From Opitutaceae bacterium (GTDB lineage Bacteria > Verrucomicrobiota > Verrucomicrobiia > Opitutales > Opitutaceae): a DNA stretch of 64,000 nucleotides. The stretch covers positions 62,001-126,000 of the forward strand of contig JAUYAK010000010.1 in NCBI GenBank assembly GCA_030693515.1, written 5' to 3'. The position numbers and the translations under genes were made by a program. Of the stretch, positions 9,640 through 18,376 are shown piece after piece. Within the stretch, counting starts at the first letter, position 1. Every line of letters starts with the position of its first letter. The notes beneath the pieces were generated by a model. It was given only the letters and a program-made list of their open reading frames with translations, did no database searches and was not told the origin of the DNA.

Positions 9640-9934
9640 GTCGTCTCACGCGGCCCGCACTCGCTGCAACCACGACGCAAACTCCGTCAATGCCTCCGCC
9701 AATCCACCGCTCGCCTCCCCCGGAATCTTTTTCGGCAGGAGCCGCGGCTACTTATCCTGAGCACGTGCTTGATCTCCGTAGATCGAGCTGACTGTCGCAG
9801 AACCCAACCGGCCACGACATCGATCGTAAGGTCCACGATGCAAGCCGGCGCGCGACGTTTCTTTCGCTCGCGTCACGCCGGTCGTAGCGACGAGAGTCCC
9901 TTGCACGCACTCTGGTCAGCATTCGTCTCACCCC
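9640..9934. other. Intergenic region with a short gene remnant
   Basis: About 295 nt without an intact gene. Apart from the short minus-strand coding relic annotated at 9646-9747, I see no RNA gene or repeat. Promoter and leader sequence for the cytochrome c gene must lie here. Confidence 0.5.
9646..9747 (-). pseudogene. Possible C-terminal remnant of a lost gene
   Basis: On the minus strand a 33-codon stretch (PRLLPKKIPGEASGGLAE...SWLQRVRAA, stop at 9646-9648) reads like the amphipathic C-terminal helix of a protein. It has no start codon and a TAG stop directly upstream (9748-9750). No family recognised. It could be chance in high-GC DNA. Confidence 0.25.
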
Positions 9935-9967
9935 GTGATCTCCCCGAAATTCCCTTGTCGCGCTCGC

Positions 9968-11722
9968 ATGCTTGTCGCACTTGGTGCGATAGCCTTGGCC
10001 TGTTTCGCGGCCGAGGCTCCGACACCGGCAGCGACGCCATTACTATCGCCACCGCCGAACTATCCGCGCGATGAGGTCACCCTCAGCCGCGGACGGACGC
10101 TCTTCACGCAGCTCTGCGCTGGATGCCATGTGCTCGACCGCGATGGCATCGGGCCGCCGCTCGGTGGCGTCACGCGCGTGCTCACGCAAGCGGAGTTGCT
10201 GCGTCACGTCCGCGATCCGGCGGCGGTCATTGCGTCGGGCCACCCGCGCGCGATAGCGCTCTTTCGTCGCTACAAAGTCGTGATGCCGCCATTCGCTGCG
10301 TTGCCGGAAGATCAGCTCGTGGCGATATTGGCGCACATCGATCACGAGACGGTGAAGTCCAAACTCGCGCCCTTCGCCGTCGATCTTACGCTACCGACCG
10401 GAAAGGAAGTCCGGCTGGCCCCGCCCGTGGAAAAATCCTCGCTCGTGATTGAGCTGGAGGACTGGGTGCAGATCCCGCTCGCGCCAAATCGCCGGCCTGA
10501 CAAGGGCATCGCCACCCTGCGCAGCAGTCCGCGGAAGGACGGAGCGGTGTTCATCAGCGATCAGATGGGCGTGATCTACCGCGTAAAGGACCGGCAGCCT
10601 GCCGTGTTTCTGGATATCCGCGACCGTTTTCCCGCCTTCGTCTTCGAGCCGGGCATCGCCACAGGCTTGGGTAGCTTTGCGTTTCATCCGGATTTTTTGC
10701 GCAACGGCCTCTTCTACACGACCCACGCCGAAATCACGCCGAACCAACCTGCCATCAACGACGCGTGGTATGAGAAGGTCGTCATCCCGAACTTCGTCAC
10801 GCCGCCGCTCTATTGGATCGTGACGGAGTGGCAGGCCAGCGACCCGACGGCCGATCGTTTCGCCGGGACGCGCCGCGAAGTGCTGCGACTCAAGACGCCC
10901 ACGACGGCGCACGGCTGCCAGGATATCGCGTTTGCGCCGGTGACGGATCGCAACGACCCGGACTACGGCCTGCTCTTCATCGGCGTCGGCGACGGCGGCT
11001 CGGTGAACTTGAAGATGCCGGAGCTGTCGCACACGCCGCGCTCGCTGCTCGGCACGTTGCTCCGGATCGATCCGCGCGGGATAAACGCCCCGGCCGGCGG
11101 CTACGGGATTCCGGCCGACAATCCTTTCGCGCAGAGTGCGGACCCGCTGGCGCGTCCGGAAATCTGGGCCTACGGGTTTCGCAATCCGCATCGCATGTGC
11201 TGGGACCTCTCCTATGGAAAACGGCTCATCGTGGCCGACATCGGCGAATCGAATGCCGAAGAGATCAACCTGATCGAAAAGGGCGGCGACTACGGTTGGA
11301 ACAAGATCGAGGGCCTCGCCCGCGTCGATGTCATGAAGGACGCCAAAATCGTCCAGCCCGCGACACCCGCCGAGCTCACGCCGTATCGTCTGCCCTTTGG
11401 CACCTATGACCACACCGACGGCAAGGCGATCTCCGGCGGATTCGTCTACACGGGTCCGATCGAGGCGCTGCGGCATCAATACATCTTCGGCGATATCGTG
11501 ACGGCGCGCCTCTTCTTCATGCGCATGGGTGAAAAACTGTCGGACGCGAAAATCTACGAACTGAACGTGGAGCGCGAAGGCACCGCCACCAGCATCGCTA
11601 CGCTCTCGCGCACCAAGCGCGCGCATCTCCGCATCGGCTACGACGAACAAACCGGCGATCTGTTTTTCATGACCAAGGAGGACGGCCGCGTGCGCCGCGT
11701 GACGAAGGCCTTTACCCGATGA
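9968..11722 (+). CDS. Periplasmic cytochrome c fused to a glucose/sorbosone dehydrogenase-type beta-propeller
   Basis: Predicted PQQ-dependent sugar or aldehyde oxidising enzyme that passes electrons to its own c-type heme. The ATG at 9968 starts a signal peptide (MLVALGAIALACFA); an in-frame GTG at 9935 would add 11 residues. The 584 aa product has a heme site CAGCH at about residues 50-54, an axial Met in KVVMPPF near 106, and from about 170 a GSDH-like propeller (GSFAFHPDFLRNGLFYTTH, HGCQDIAFAP, VGDGGS, GFRNPHRMCWD, VADIGESNAEEINLIEKGGDYGWNKIEG). The next gene (mutarotase) overlaps its stop by 4 nt (ATGA), implying coupled translation and a sugar substrate. Confidence 0.85.
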   Translation: MLVALGAIALACFAAEAPTPAATPLLSPPPNYPRDEVTLSRGRTLFTQLCAGCHVLDRDGIGPPLGGVTRVLTQAELLRHVRDPAAVIASGHPRAIALFRRYKVVMPPFAALPEDQLVAILAHIDHETVKSKLAPFAVDLTLPTGKEVRLAPPVEKSSLVIELEDWVQIPLAPNRRPDKGIATLRSSPRKDGAVFISDQMGVIYRVKDRQPAVFLDIRDRFPAFVFEPGIATGLGSFAFHPDFLRNGLFYTTHAEITPNQPAINDAWYEKVVIPNFVTPPLYWIVTEWQASDPTADRFAGTRREVLRLKTPTTAHGCQDIAFAPVTDRNDPDYGLLFIGVGDGGSVNLKMPELSHTPRSLLGTLLRIDPRGINAPAGGYGIPADNPFAQSADPLARPEIWAYGFRNPHRMCWDLSYGKRLIVADIGESNAEEINLIEKGGDYGWNKIEGLARVDVMKDAKIVQPATPAELTPYRLPFGTYDHTDGKAISGGFVYTGPIEALRHQYIFGDIVTARLFFMRMGEKLSDAKIYELNVEREGTATSIATLSRTKRAHLRIGYDEQTGDLFFMTKEDGRVRRVTKAFTR

Positions 11723-12795
11723 ACCTGATCATCCGATTCGTTTCGTGCACACTCGCGCTCGGCGCCGCCGTTGGTTCGACCGCCGTGGCCGCCACGCCAC
11801 CGCGCTATTCCCTGCGCGAGATAACGACCGCGGAAAAAATTCCGCTCATCGTGTTGCGCGATGACACGGGCCGGCTTGAGGCTGCGGTCGCGCCGACGCA
11901 GGGCGGCGAGTTGTCTGGTTTGGCGGTCGAGTTTCAGGGTCGCTGGGTCGAGCTGCTCTATCGTGGCCGCGACTACAAATCCGCTCCCGGCTTTCGCGGC
12001 AAAGCCTCAATTCTATGGCCGGCGGTGGGTTCGAGCGTCCCCGCGAATGCGACGCCCGTGAACGGAAAAATCGAGAGCGCCTACGACTACCAAGGGAAAC
12101 GCTACCCGATGCCGCAACACGGCTTCGCGCGGCTCAAGCCCTGGCAGGTCGCGCGGACCTGGTCGAACGCCACGGAAGCGGCCGTCGAGTTGGTGCTGAA
12201 GGACGATACGGCCACCCGCGCCCAATATCCCTTCGGCTTCGCGATGCACGTGACTTACCGGGTGACCGAAGGGCGTGTCGAAATCCACCACGAGGTGAAA
12301 GCCGCGGCGGACAACGCGACGCCGATGTTCTTTTCCATCGGCAATCACATCGGCTTTGCCGTTCCGCTGCTCGCTGGATCCACAGCGGAGGGTTTCACAA
12401 TCGAGAGTCCGTCCCGCTTCGAGTATCTGCGCGGGGCGAACGGCGCGCCCGATGGCACGACGCGCGAACGTCGCTTCGCCCTCACTACACCGCTCGCAAG
12501 ACAGCAGTTCGTGCCCGCGATGGCGGTCGGCGCTTACGACGGCGACCCGTGGTTTCGAGTGACCGATGCCGGCGGACTCGGCGTGAAAGTAAGCCACCAC
12601 GCGCAATCCACGCCGGCGCCGCCCTTCATCCAGTTCAACCTCTGGGGCGGAACAGCCGAGGGCTATTTCTGCCCCGAGCCCTTCGTCGGCCTGCACAACT
12701 CCCTCAACACTCAGACCGGCCAGATCAACCTCGCGCCGGGAAGAAGCTGGAGCTGGCGGATCCGCGTCGAGCCGGAGCGAACCGCGGGCCTGTGA
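11719..12795 (+). CDS. Secreted aldose 1-epimerase (mutarotase) family protein
   Basis: Galactose-mutarotase-fold protein, 358 aa with signal peptide 1-25 (ending VAATPPRY). Fold markers are [38 protein letters not shown] (candidate catalytic His), [12 protein letters not shown] (second His) and [13 protein letters not shown] near the end. It would convert sugar anomers in the periplasm. Its ATG overlaps the TGA of the dehydrogenase gene, so the two are co-translated, and anomer conversion upstream of oxidation is a sensible pairing. Confidence 0.85.
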   Translation: MNLIIRFVSCTLALGAAVGSTAVAATPPRYSLREITTAEKIPLIVLRDDTGRLEAAVAPTQGGELSGLAVEFQGRWVELLYRGRDYKSAPGFRGKASILWPAVGSSVPANATPVNGKIESAYDYQGKRYPMPQHGFARLKPWQVARTWSNATEAAVELVLKDDTATRAQYPFGFAMHVTYRVTEGRVEIHHEVKAAADNATPMFFSIGNHIGFAVPLLAGSTAEGFTIESPSRFEYLRGANGAPDGTTRERRFALTTPLARQQFVPAMAVGAYDGDPWFRVTDAGGLGVKVSHHAQSTPAPPFIQFNLWGGTAEGYFCPEPFVGLHNSLNTQTGQINLAPGRSWSWRIRVEPERTAGL

Positions 12796-12807
12796 CCTCC
12801 GCTTTCG

Positions 12808-12831
12808 GCGGGCGCGGCATTCCGCGCCCGC
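12808..12831. repeat. GC-rich hairpin between the mutarotase gene and pgi
   Basis: Perfect 10-bp inverted repeat, GCGGGCGCGG (12808-12817) with CCGCGCCCGC (12822-12831), 4-nt loop CATT. No T-tract. It may slow transcription or stabilise the upstream mRNA end. Confidence 0.6.
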
Positions 12832-12886
12832 TCGATTCGCCGGCGTGCTTGCGCCTGCGGGCCACGTCTGGATGCTCGGCGGCACC

Positions 12887-14470
12887 ATGTCCACCTGGTC
12901 CCGCTTCCAAGCCCACTTCTTCCACCAAGCCGACCTCGGCGTCTCGCTCGACCTCTCGCGGCTGCCGATCCCCGACGGCTGGCTCGCCTCGATGGAGCCG
13001 CGCATGCAGGACGCGTTCGCCGCGATGAAGCATCTCGAGGGGGGCGCCATCGCCAACCCCGACGAGCAGCGCATGGTCGGCCACTATTGGCTGCGCAAAC
13101 CCGAGCTCGCCCCCTCGCTTGATCTCTCCAACGAAATCATCACCACCCTCGCCGCCATCAAGGGCTTCGCCGCCCAAGTCCATGCCGGCACGGTCGCCGG
13201 GCCCAAGGGAAAATTCAAAAACCTCCTCGTGATCGGCATCGGCGGCTCCGCGCTCGGGCCGCAGCTTGTCCACCACGCGCTCGGCCGGCCCCGCAAGGAC
13301 AAGATGGCCGTCTCGTTCTTCGACAACACCGATCCCGACGGCATCGACTACGTGCTAGCCGGCCTGCGCGGCCAGCTCGCTAAGACGATCGTCGTCGTCA
13401 TCTCCAAGTCCGGCGGCACCGCCGAGACGCGCAACGGCATGCTCGAGGCCATCGCGGCGTTCAAGGCCGCGGGGCTGGAGCACGCGAAGCATTTCGTCGC
13501 CGTCACCGGCGTGGGCTCCAAGCTCGATGTCACCGCCAAGGCCGAGGGCTGGATCGCCCGTTTTCCGATGTGGGATTGGGTGGGCGGCCGCACGAGCGAA
13601 CTCGGCGCGGTCGGCCTGCTGCCCGCGGCGCTCCAGGGCCTCGACATCCAGGCGATGCTCGACGGCGCGGCGGCGATGGATGCGGTCACGCGCGGGATGG
13701 TCACCGCCAAAAACCCCGCCGCGCTCCTAGCACTCGCGTGGCACTTCGCGACCGACGGTCGGGGCGCGAAGGACATGGTCGTGCTGCCTTACAAGGACCG
13801 GTTGCTGCTCTTCTCGCGCTACCTCCAGCAGCTCGTGATGGAGTCGCTCGGCAAGGAGTTCGACCTCGATGGCAAGGTCGTGAACCAAGGCATCGCGGTC
13901 TATGGCAACAAGGGCTCGACCGACCAGCACGCCTACGTGCAGCAGCTCCGCGAGGGCGTGAACAATTTCTTCGTGACCTTCATCGAGGTGCTCAAGGACC
14001 GCGACGCCAAGACCTCCCTCGAAGTAGAGCCCGGCATCACCGCCGGCGACTACCTGCAAGGATTCCTCCTCGGCACCCGCGACGCGCTCAGCGAAAAGGA
14101 CCGCCACTCCATCACGCTCACGCTGCCCGACATCTCGCCGCGCTCGCTCGGCATGCTGATCGCGCTCTACGAACGCGTGACCGGTCTCTACGCCTCGCTC
14201 GTCGGGATCAACGCCTACCACCAGCCCGGCGTCGAAGCCGGCAAGAAAGCCGCCGGCACCGTGATCGCACTGAAGCTCAAGCTCGTCGCCGCGCTCAAGG
14301 CTGCGCCCGGCGACTCGTTCACCGCCGAGCAACTCGCCGCCAAGGCGGGCGCCCCCGACCAGGCCGAGCTGGCCTTCAAGATCCTCGAACACCTCGCCGC
14401 CAACAAGGGAAGTGGCGTGAAGAAACGCGCGAAGACGCCGGTCGTGAACTCAACCTACCGCAGCGCTTGA
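12887..14470 (+). CDS. pgi: Glucose-6-phosphate isomerase
   Basis: Interconverts glucose 6-phosphate and fructose 6-phosphate. The start ATG at 12887 ([12 protein letters not shown]) gives 527 aa; ATGs at 12845 and 12872 are possible but read through non-conserved sequence. SIS folds include [11 protein letters not shown] and [14 protein letters not shown]. The PGI signature [12 protein letters not shown] is intact, as are [19 protein letters not shown] and the late [15 protein letters not shown] lysine region. The last 70 residues ([18 protein letters not shown]...) form a winged-helix-like tail found in a subset of bacterial PGIs. Confidence 0.96.
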   Translation: MSTWSRFQAHFFHQADLGVSLDLSRLPIPDGWLASMEPRMQDAFAAMKHLEGGAIANPDEQRMVGHYWLRKPELAPSLDLSNEIITTLAAIKGFAAQVHAGTVAGPKGKFKNLLVIGIGGSALGPQLVHHALGRPRKDKMAVSFFDNTDPDGIDYVLAGLRGQLAKTIVVVISKSGGTAETRNGMLEAIAAFKAAGLEHAKHFVAVTGVGSKLDVTAKAEGWIARFPMWDWVGGRTSELGAVGLLPAALQGLDIQAMLDGAAAMDAVTRGMVTAKNPAALLALAWHFATDGRGAKDMVVLPYKDRLLLFSRYLQQLVMESLGKEFDLDGKVVNQGIAVYGNKGSTDQHAYVQQLREGVNNFFVTFIEVLKDRDAKTSLEVEPGITAGDYLQGFLLGTRDALSEKDRHSITLTLPDISPRSLGMLIALYERVTGLYASLVGINAYHQPGVEAGKKAAGTVIALKLKLVAALKAAPGDSFTAEQLAAKAGAPDQAELAFKILEHLAANKGSGVKKRAKTPVVNSTYRSA

Positions 14471-14475
14471 TGGTT

Positions 14476-14546
14476 GTGGGAGGGGCTTTATGCCCCGACT
14501 CACGCTGCTAACCGCGCAACGCGTCGGGGCATAAAGCCCCTCCCAC
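14476..14546. repeat. Perfect 24-bp inverted repeat after pgi (GTGGGAGGGGCTTTATG family)
   Basis: Arms 14476-14499 and 14523-14546 are exact reverse complements, separated by 23 nt. The arm opens GTGGGAGGGGCTTTATG and ends CCCCGAC. No T-run follows. It lies between pgi and the coiled-coil gene, which starts 18 nt later, so it may also sit in that gene's leader. Confidence 0.9.
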
Positions 14547-14564
14547 CCTCGGAGCCAAAGCCCC

Positions 14565-15338
14565 ATGCATCGCCTGCCGCTCATCCTCTGCGTCGTCGCG
14601 CTGCTCGGTTCAGCCACGTCGGCGGTGCTGTTTTTCCGCATCGGCAACTCGAAACAAGTCCTGGAGCAACGCCTCGCCGACTCTGGCGCGCGCGCCGCCA
14701 AGCTCGACACCGACCTCGCCGCGGCCCACGAGCAGGCCGGCGTGCTCAAAGCCCGTGTCGCCCTGCTCGACACTGATCTCACCGCCACGCGGGCCGCGCT
14801 CGACACGACCCGCACACAACTCACCACCGCCGACACCCGGGCGCAGCAACTCGACCGCGACCTCGGCCAGGCGAAGGACGTGCTCGCCTTTTACGAAGCC
14901 ACCGCGCGCGCCCTCACCGACGACGTGGCGGCGCTGCAACGCGACCTCGCCGACAGCCGCGCCTCCAATGCGTCGCCGGATGCCGTCGCCGCCTACAAGT
15001 CCACCATCACCGAACTTGAGCGCCAGCTCGCCACGGCCCGCAACGGCGCAGCCGCCCCCGCCACCGCCGGCGCCTCCACCGCCGTGTTTGCGAGCCGCGC
15101 CGGACGCGCCACCGTGCTCACGGTCGGACCAGGCAATGCCTTCGTCGTGCTGAACTTCGGCGAGGCCCGTGGCGCCAAGCTCGGCCACAAACTCACCATC
15201 AGCCAGGGAACCAACACCGTGGCTACGGTCCAAATCAGCGACCTTCGCACCAATTTCTCGGTCGCCCAAGTGCTACCCGAGACTCTGCGAGGGGTCTTGC
15301 AGAAAGGCGATTCCGCCGTATTGATTCGCACACCATGA
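14565..15338 (+). CDS. Membrane-anchored coiled-coil protein
   Basis: 257 aa. An N-terminal hydrophobic segment (about 4-24) acts as signal anchor. A long coiled coil spans about 30-165 with heptads rich in L/A/D/R (KLDTDLAAAHEQAGVLKARVALLDTDLTATRAALD). A compact beta-rich domain follows at about 175-257 (RATVLTVGPGNAFVVLNFGEARGAKLGHKLTISQG, GDSAVLI), reminiscent of SH3-like modules. No enzyme motif. The downstream 54-aa lipoprotein gene overlaps its stop (ATGA), pointing to an envelope-associated pair. Function unknown. Confidence 0.8.
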   Translation: MHRLPLILCVVALLGSATSAVLFFRIGNSKQVLEQRLADSGARAAKLDTDLAAAHEQAGVLKARVALLDTDLTATRAALDTTRTQLTTADTRAQQLDRDLGQAKDVLAFYEATARALTDDVAALQRDLADSRASNASPDAVAAYKSTITELERQLATARNGAAAPATAGASTAVFASRAGRATVLTVGPGNAFVVLNFGEARGAKLGHKLTISQGTNTVATVQISDLRTNFSVAQVLPETLRGVLQKGDSAVLIRTP

Positions 15339-15499
15339 AGTCCCTCCGCCAACCCCTCCTTGCCCTGCTGCTCGCCGCCGTCGGCGCGATCGTGACCGGC
15401 TGCAGCACCCAATCACCGAAGCAGACCTCCATTCCATGGAGCCGCCCCGCCGGTTGGGAAGGCCAGATTCCCGGCATGGGCCAGCCCACGGGCCGCTGA
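15335..15499 (+). CDS. Small lipoprotein (54 aa)
   Basis: The ATG at 15335 overlaps the TGA of the coiled-coil gene. The signal sequence MKSLRQPLLALLLAAVGAIV ends in the lipobox VTGC, with Cys23 as the lipidation site. The mature peptide is only about 32 residues, rich in Trp/Pro/Gly (PWSRPAGWEGQIPGMG), and ends at the TGA 15497-15499. A strong terminator follows, closing the two-gene unit. Translational coupling, the lipobox and the terminator together make this a confident small gene. The function is unknown; an envelope tether or partner of the coiled-coil protein is inference. Confidence 0.82.
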   Translation: MKSLRQPLLALLLAAVGAIVTGCSTQSPKQTSIPWSRPAGWEGQIPGMGQPTGR

Positions 15500-15526
15500 G
15501 TTTCGCGCCTCACGCATCCGCTTTAC

Positions 15527-15555
15527 GACCCGGCTTTCTCGCCGGGTCTTTTTTT
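15527..15555 (+). terminator. Rho-independent terminator after the small lipoprotein gene
   Basis: Stem GACCCGGC (15527-15534) / GCCGGGTC (15541-15548), loop TTTCTC, followed by seven T residues. Confidence 0.92.
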
Positions 15556-15598
15556 GTAGCCATGCGCCCCGGCCACCCGACGCTGGCCCTGCGCTCCG

Positions 15599-16315
15599 AT
15601 GGAAAAGGAAAACAACTCCCTCACGCCGCAACCCGGCCATCTCTACGTCGTCGCCACGCCCATCGGCAACCTCGCCGACCTGACCGACCGCGCCCGCGCG
15701 ATCCTCGGCGGTGTTGACCTCGTCGCATGCGAGGACACCCGCACGACCGGAGCCCTGCTCTCGCGCCTCGGCCTGCGCAAAGACCTCACCGCTTATCACG
15801 AGCACAACGAGACCGAAGCCGCCGAAAAACTCGCCGATCTAATCGCCGCGGGGAAATCCGTCGCCGTCGTGAGCGACGCCGGCACCCCAGCGCTCAGCGA
15901 CCCGGGCTTCCGCGTCGTGCGCGCGTGCCGCCGCCGCGGCCTGCCCGTCGTGCCCGTGCCGGGCGCGAGCGCACTCACCGCCGTGCTCAGCGCGAGCGGG
16001 CTGCCGAGCAACGGTTTCCTCTACGTCGGCTTCCTCCCCCCGAAGAGCGCCGCGCGCATCGCATTTCTGGAGCGGCACCGCGACTTCGCCTACACGCTGG
16101 CACTTTTCGAGAGCTGCCACCGCATCGACAAGGCCGTCGATGAGATCGCTGCCACCCTCGGCCCCGCGCGCGTGATCTGCGTGGCCAAGGAAGTCACCAA
16201 ACTGCACGAGGCCTTCTTCGTCGGATCCGCCGCCGACGTCCAGGCCCGCCTCGCGAAAGCCAGCCTCAAGGGCGAATTCGTCCTCCTGATCGCTCCAGCG
16301 GAGTTCGAGCTCTGA
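15599..16315 (+). CDS. rsmI: 16S rRNA (cytidine1402-2'-O)-methyltransferase
   Basis: Methylates the ribose of C1402 in the ribosomal P site. 238 aa of tetrapyrrole-methylase fold: GHLYVVATPIGNLADLTDRA at residues 13-32, EDTRTTGALLSRLGL, VVSDAGTPALSDPGFR, VPGASALTAVLSASGLP and FLPPKSAAR are all present. Length is slightly short of E. coli RsmI because the C-terminal extra domain is absent, which is common. It starts 44 nt after a terminator, so it needs its own promoter. Confidence 0.95.
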   Translation: MEKENNSLTPQPGHLYVVATPIGNLADLTDRARAILGGVDLVACEDTRTTGALLSRLGLRKDLTAYHEHNETEAAEKLADLIAAGKSVAVVSDAGTPALSDPGFRVVRACRRRGLPVVPVPGASALTAVLSASGLPSNGFLYVGFLPPKSAARIAFLERHRDFAYTLALFESCHRIDKAVDEIAATLGPARVICVAKEVTKLHEAFFVGSAADVQARLAKASLKGEFVLLIAPAEFEL

Positions 16316-16319
16316 GTTG

Positions 16320-16376
16320 CCCACGGAATACACGGAAAGGAAACTTCACTTCCGTGGGTTCCGTGTGTTCCGTGGG
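16320..16376. repeat. Palindromic CCCACGGAA element in the leader of the Ppx/GppA gene
   Basis: Left arm 16320-16336 (CCCACGGAATACACGGA) pairs with 16360-16376 at 16 of 17 positions. It ends 3 nt before the ATG of the next gene, so folding could affect its translation. It is related in sequence style to the element at 43979-44052 (ACCACGGATTTCAC). Confidence 0.75.
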
Positions 16377-16379
16377 CCA

Positions 16380-17312
16380 ATGTCTGGCCCCGTCGCCGTC
16401 ATCGATATCGGCAGCAACTCGATCAAAGTGCTCGTCGCCGTGCGCGGCGCCGATGGTTCGGTGCTGCCGCTGCACGTGCGCTCGCTCGATACGCGCATCA
16501 GCGCCGGCCTCAGCCAGGCCGAGCCGCGCCTGGGCGAAGAAGGCATGGCGCGCGGGCTCGAGGCCATCCGGACGCTGCTCGCTGATGCCAACCGCTTCTC
16601 CGCCGAAAAAATCGTGCTCGTCGCGACCAGCGCCGTGCGCGACGCCCGCAACGGCGCCGATTTCCGCGCTCGTGTCCAGGCCGCCACCGGCCACGCCATC
16701 CGCATCCTCACCGGCGAGGAAGAGGCCAACCTCATCGGCCGCGGCCTCACCTGCGATCCCGCGCTGCGCGGCTTGCGCGATTTCTACGTCTTCGATCTCG
16801 GCGGCGGCAGCCTCGAGTGCCTGGCGTTTCGTGACCGGTGCATCGCGCAGGCCGCAAGCCTCCAGCTCGGCTGCGTGCGGCTTACCGAGAAGTTCGTCGC
16901 CGATCCCACGATGCCCCTGACACCCGCCGCGCGGGCCGCGATTGCCACGCACACCCGCGCCGAGCTGACCCGCGTGGGTTTCCGCCTCACGCCGACCGCC
17001 GAAGCCATCGGCACGGGCGGCACGGTGGCCACCGCACGCGCCATCCTCGGGGCGCGCCAAGGCTTGTCCCTCGGTCAGACCGATCCGCTGATCTCACTGG
17101 CGCAGATGAGAGAGATGCTCGCCTGGCTGGGCGCGCTCCCGCTCGCCGAGCGCCAGCGCATCCCCGGCCTGCCCGCCGCGCGCGCGGACGTGTTTCCCAC
17201 GGCGCTCGTCACGTTCATCGCCGTCGCCGAACTCGGCGGCTTTTCGAGCTTCCGTAATTCCCTCTACAACCTCCGCTACGGCTTGGCGGACGCGACGCTG
17301 GGTGATTCGTAG
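16380..17312 (+). CDS. Exopolyphosphatase / guanosine pentaphosphatase (Ppx/GppA) family
   Basis: ASKHA-fold phosphatase acting on polyphosphate or pppGpp. The ATG at 16380 (MSGPVAVIDIGSNSIKVLV) gives 310 aa, the short two-domain form. Motifs: DIGSNSIK (P-loop-like), SAVRDARNG, ILTGEEEANLIGRG, FDLGGGSLECL, GTGGTVATA. The second domain contains Y-less IPGLPAARADVFPTALV, matching the usual IPGLxxxRADVI. Its TAG stop (17310-17312) is part of the palindromic element at 17309-17372. Ppx and GppA cannot be told apart here. Confidence 0.93.
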   Translation: MSGPVAVIDIGSNSIKVLVAVRGADGSVLPLHVRSLDTRISAGLSQAEPRLGEEGMARGLEAIRTLLADANRFSAEKIVLVATSAVRDARNGADFRARVQAATGHAIRILTGEEEANLIGRGLTCDPALRGLRDFYVFDLGGGSLECLAFRDRCIAQAASLQLGCVRLTEKFVADPTMPLTPAARAAIATHTRAELTRVGFRLTPTAEAIGTGGTVATARAILGARQGLSLGQTDPLISLAQMREMLAWLGALPLAERQRIPGLPAARADVFPTALVTFIAVAELGGFSSFRNSLYNLRYGLADATLGDS

Positions 17313-17372
17313 GGCTCGACCTTGGTCGGCGCCCATCCGGGGATTCGCGGCCCGAGCAAGCTCGGGCCCTAC
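17309..17372. repeat. Palindromic element (GTAGGGC..GGGCCCTAC) that provides the stop codons of both convergent genes
   Basis: Begins GTAGGGCTCGACCTTGGTCG and ends CCCGAGCAAGCTCGGGCCCTAC, with an inner hairpin CCCGAGC/GCTCGGG. The plus-strand TAG at 17310-17312 ends the Ppx/GppA gene and the minus-strand TAG at 17369-17371 ends the RluD-family gene. It is related to the elements at 51101-51148, 56425-56472 and 20591-20783. Confidence 0.85.
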
Positions 17373-18370
17373 ATCCGAAGCCCGCGGTTCGCGACCGTGT
17401 CGTCGTCGCGCCGTTTCGGCTTCACTGCGGCTTTCGCGACGGGCTTCGCCACTTTTTTCAACTGCTTGATCATCGCCGCAAAGTCGGCCGGCAGCGGCGC
17501 ACGCAGATTGAGTTCCTTGCCGCTGATCGGATGCGTGAGGATGAGATGCTCCGCATGGAGCATCACGCGCGCGGGCTGCGTCGGGAGGCGCGCGTCGGGC
17601 TTCCAGCCGTAAAGCGGATCGCCGAGGATGGGGTGCCCGAGCGATTTCAGATGGACGCGAATCTGATGCGTGCGACCGGTGAAAATCTGGCAGCGCACGA
17701 GCGCCGCGAGGTCACCATAGGCCTCCGAGCGCTCCCAATCCGTGCGCGCGGGCTTGCCGCCTTCGCCGATGGTCATCCGGTGCCGATGCGTCGGGTGGCG
17801 AGAGATCGCGCTGTCGATCGAGCCGCTCAGGAGCGGCGGCACACCGGCCACGAGCGCGACGTAAAATTTCTTCAGGCTGCGCGTGGCGAATTGATCGGCG
17901 AGCGCGCGATGCGCGGCGTCCGTCTTGGCGACCACGATCACGCCGGTCGTCTCCTTGTCCAGGCGATGGACGATGCCGGGGCGCTCCACGCCGCCGATGC
18001 CGCTGAGCGAGTCGGCGCAGTGCCCGAGGAGCGCATGCACCAGCGTGTCCTCGCCCGTCGCCGCGCCCGGATGCACGACCATGCCCGAGGCTTTGTTGAG
18101 CGCGAGCATGTGCTTGTCCTCGAAAATCACATCGAGCGCGATGTCGGCGCCCTTGATGTCCATCGGCACGACGTCAGGAAACGAAAACTCCAGCGTGTCG
18201 CCGGCCTTCACCGAAACGTCGCGCCTGATGGCGGCGCCGCGGAGCGTGACGTGCCCCGCGTCGAAGGCTCGTTGCAACGCGGTGCGGCTGTGCTCGGGAA
18301 ACGCGAGCGCGAGCGCCTTGTCGGCCCGCAGGGATCGGATGCCCTCGGGGACAGTGTGGGTTTCGGTCAT
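17369..18370 (-). CDS. RluA/RluD-family 23S rRNA pseudouridine synthase
   Basis: Isomerises uridines in RNA. 333 aa. An N-terminal S4 RNA-binding domain spans about 18-80 (RTALQRAFDAGHVTLRGAAIRRDVSVKAGDTLEFS). The catalytic motif is HRLDKETTGVIVVAK around residues 136-150, with the catalytic Asp in it, followed by FYVALVAG and RCQIFTGRTHQIRVHLKSLGHPILGDPLYG. A basic tail (KKVAKPVAKAAVKPKRR) follows. The last codons run into a palindromic element that supplies the TAG stop. It ends convergently with Ppx/GppA and starts 6 nt from the end of the deaminase gene. Confidence 0.93.
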   Translation of the reverse strand: MTETHTVPEGIRSLRADKALALAFPEHSRTALQRAFDAGHVTLRGAAIRRDVSVKAGDTLEFSFPDVVPMDIKGADIALDVIFEDKHMLALNKASGMVVHPGAATGEDTLVHALLGHCADSLSGIGGVERPGIVHRLDKETTGVIVVAKTDAAHRALADQFATRSLKKFYVALVAGVPPLLSGSIDSAISRHPTHRHRMTIGEGGKPARTDWERSEAYGDLAALVRCQIFTGRTHQIRVHLKSLGHPILGDPLYGWKPDARLPTQPARVMLHAEHLILTHPISGKELNLRAPLPADFAAMIKQLKKVAKPVAKAAVKPKRRDDDTVANRGLRM

Positions 18371-18376
18371 TGGAAA

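Noticed and set aside
9769-10074. 101-codon plus-strand open frame
   Set aside because: No recognisable domain, overlaps the cytochrome c gene in another frame, and is Arg/Ser-rich.
12845-12886. Earlier ATG starts for pgi (12845, 12872)
   Set aside because: They add non-conserved residues; MSTWSRF at 12887 matches a typical N-terminus.
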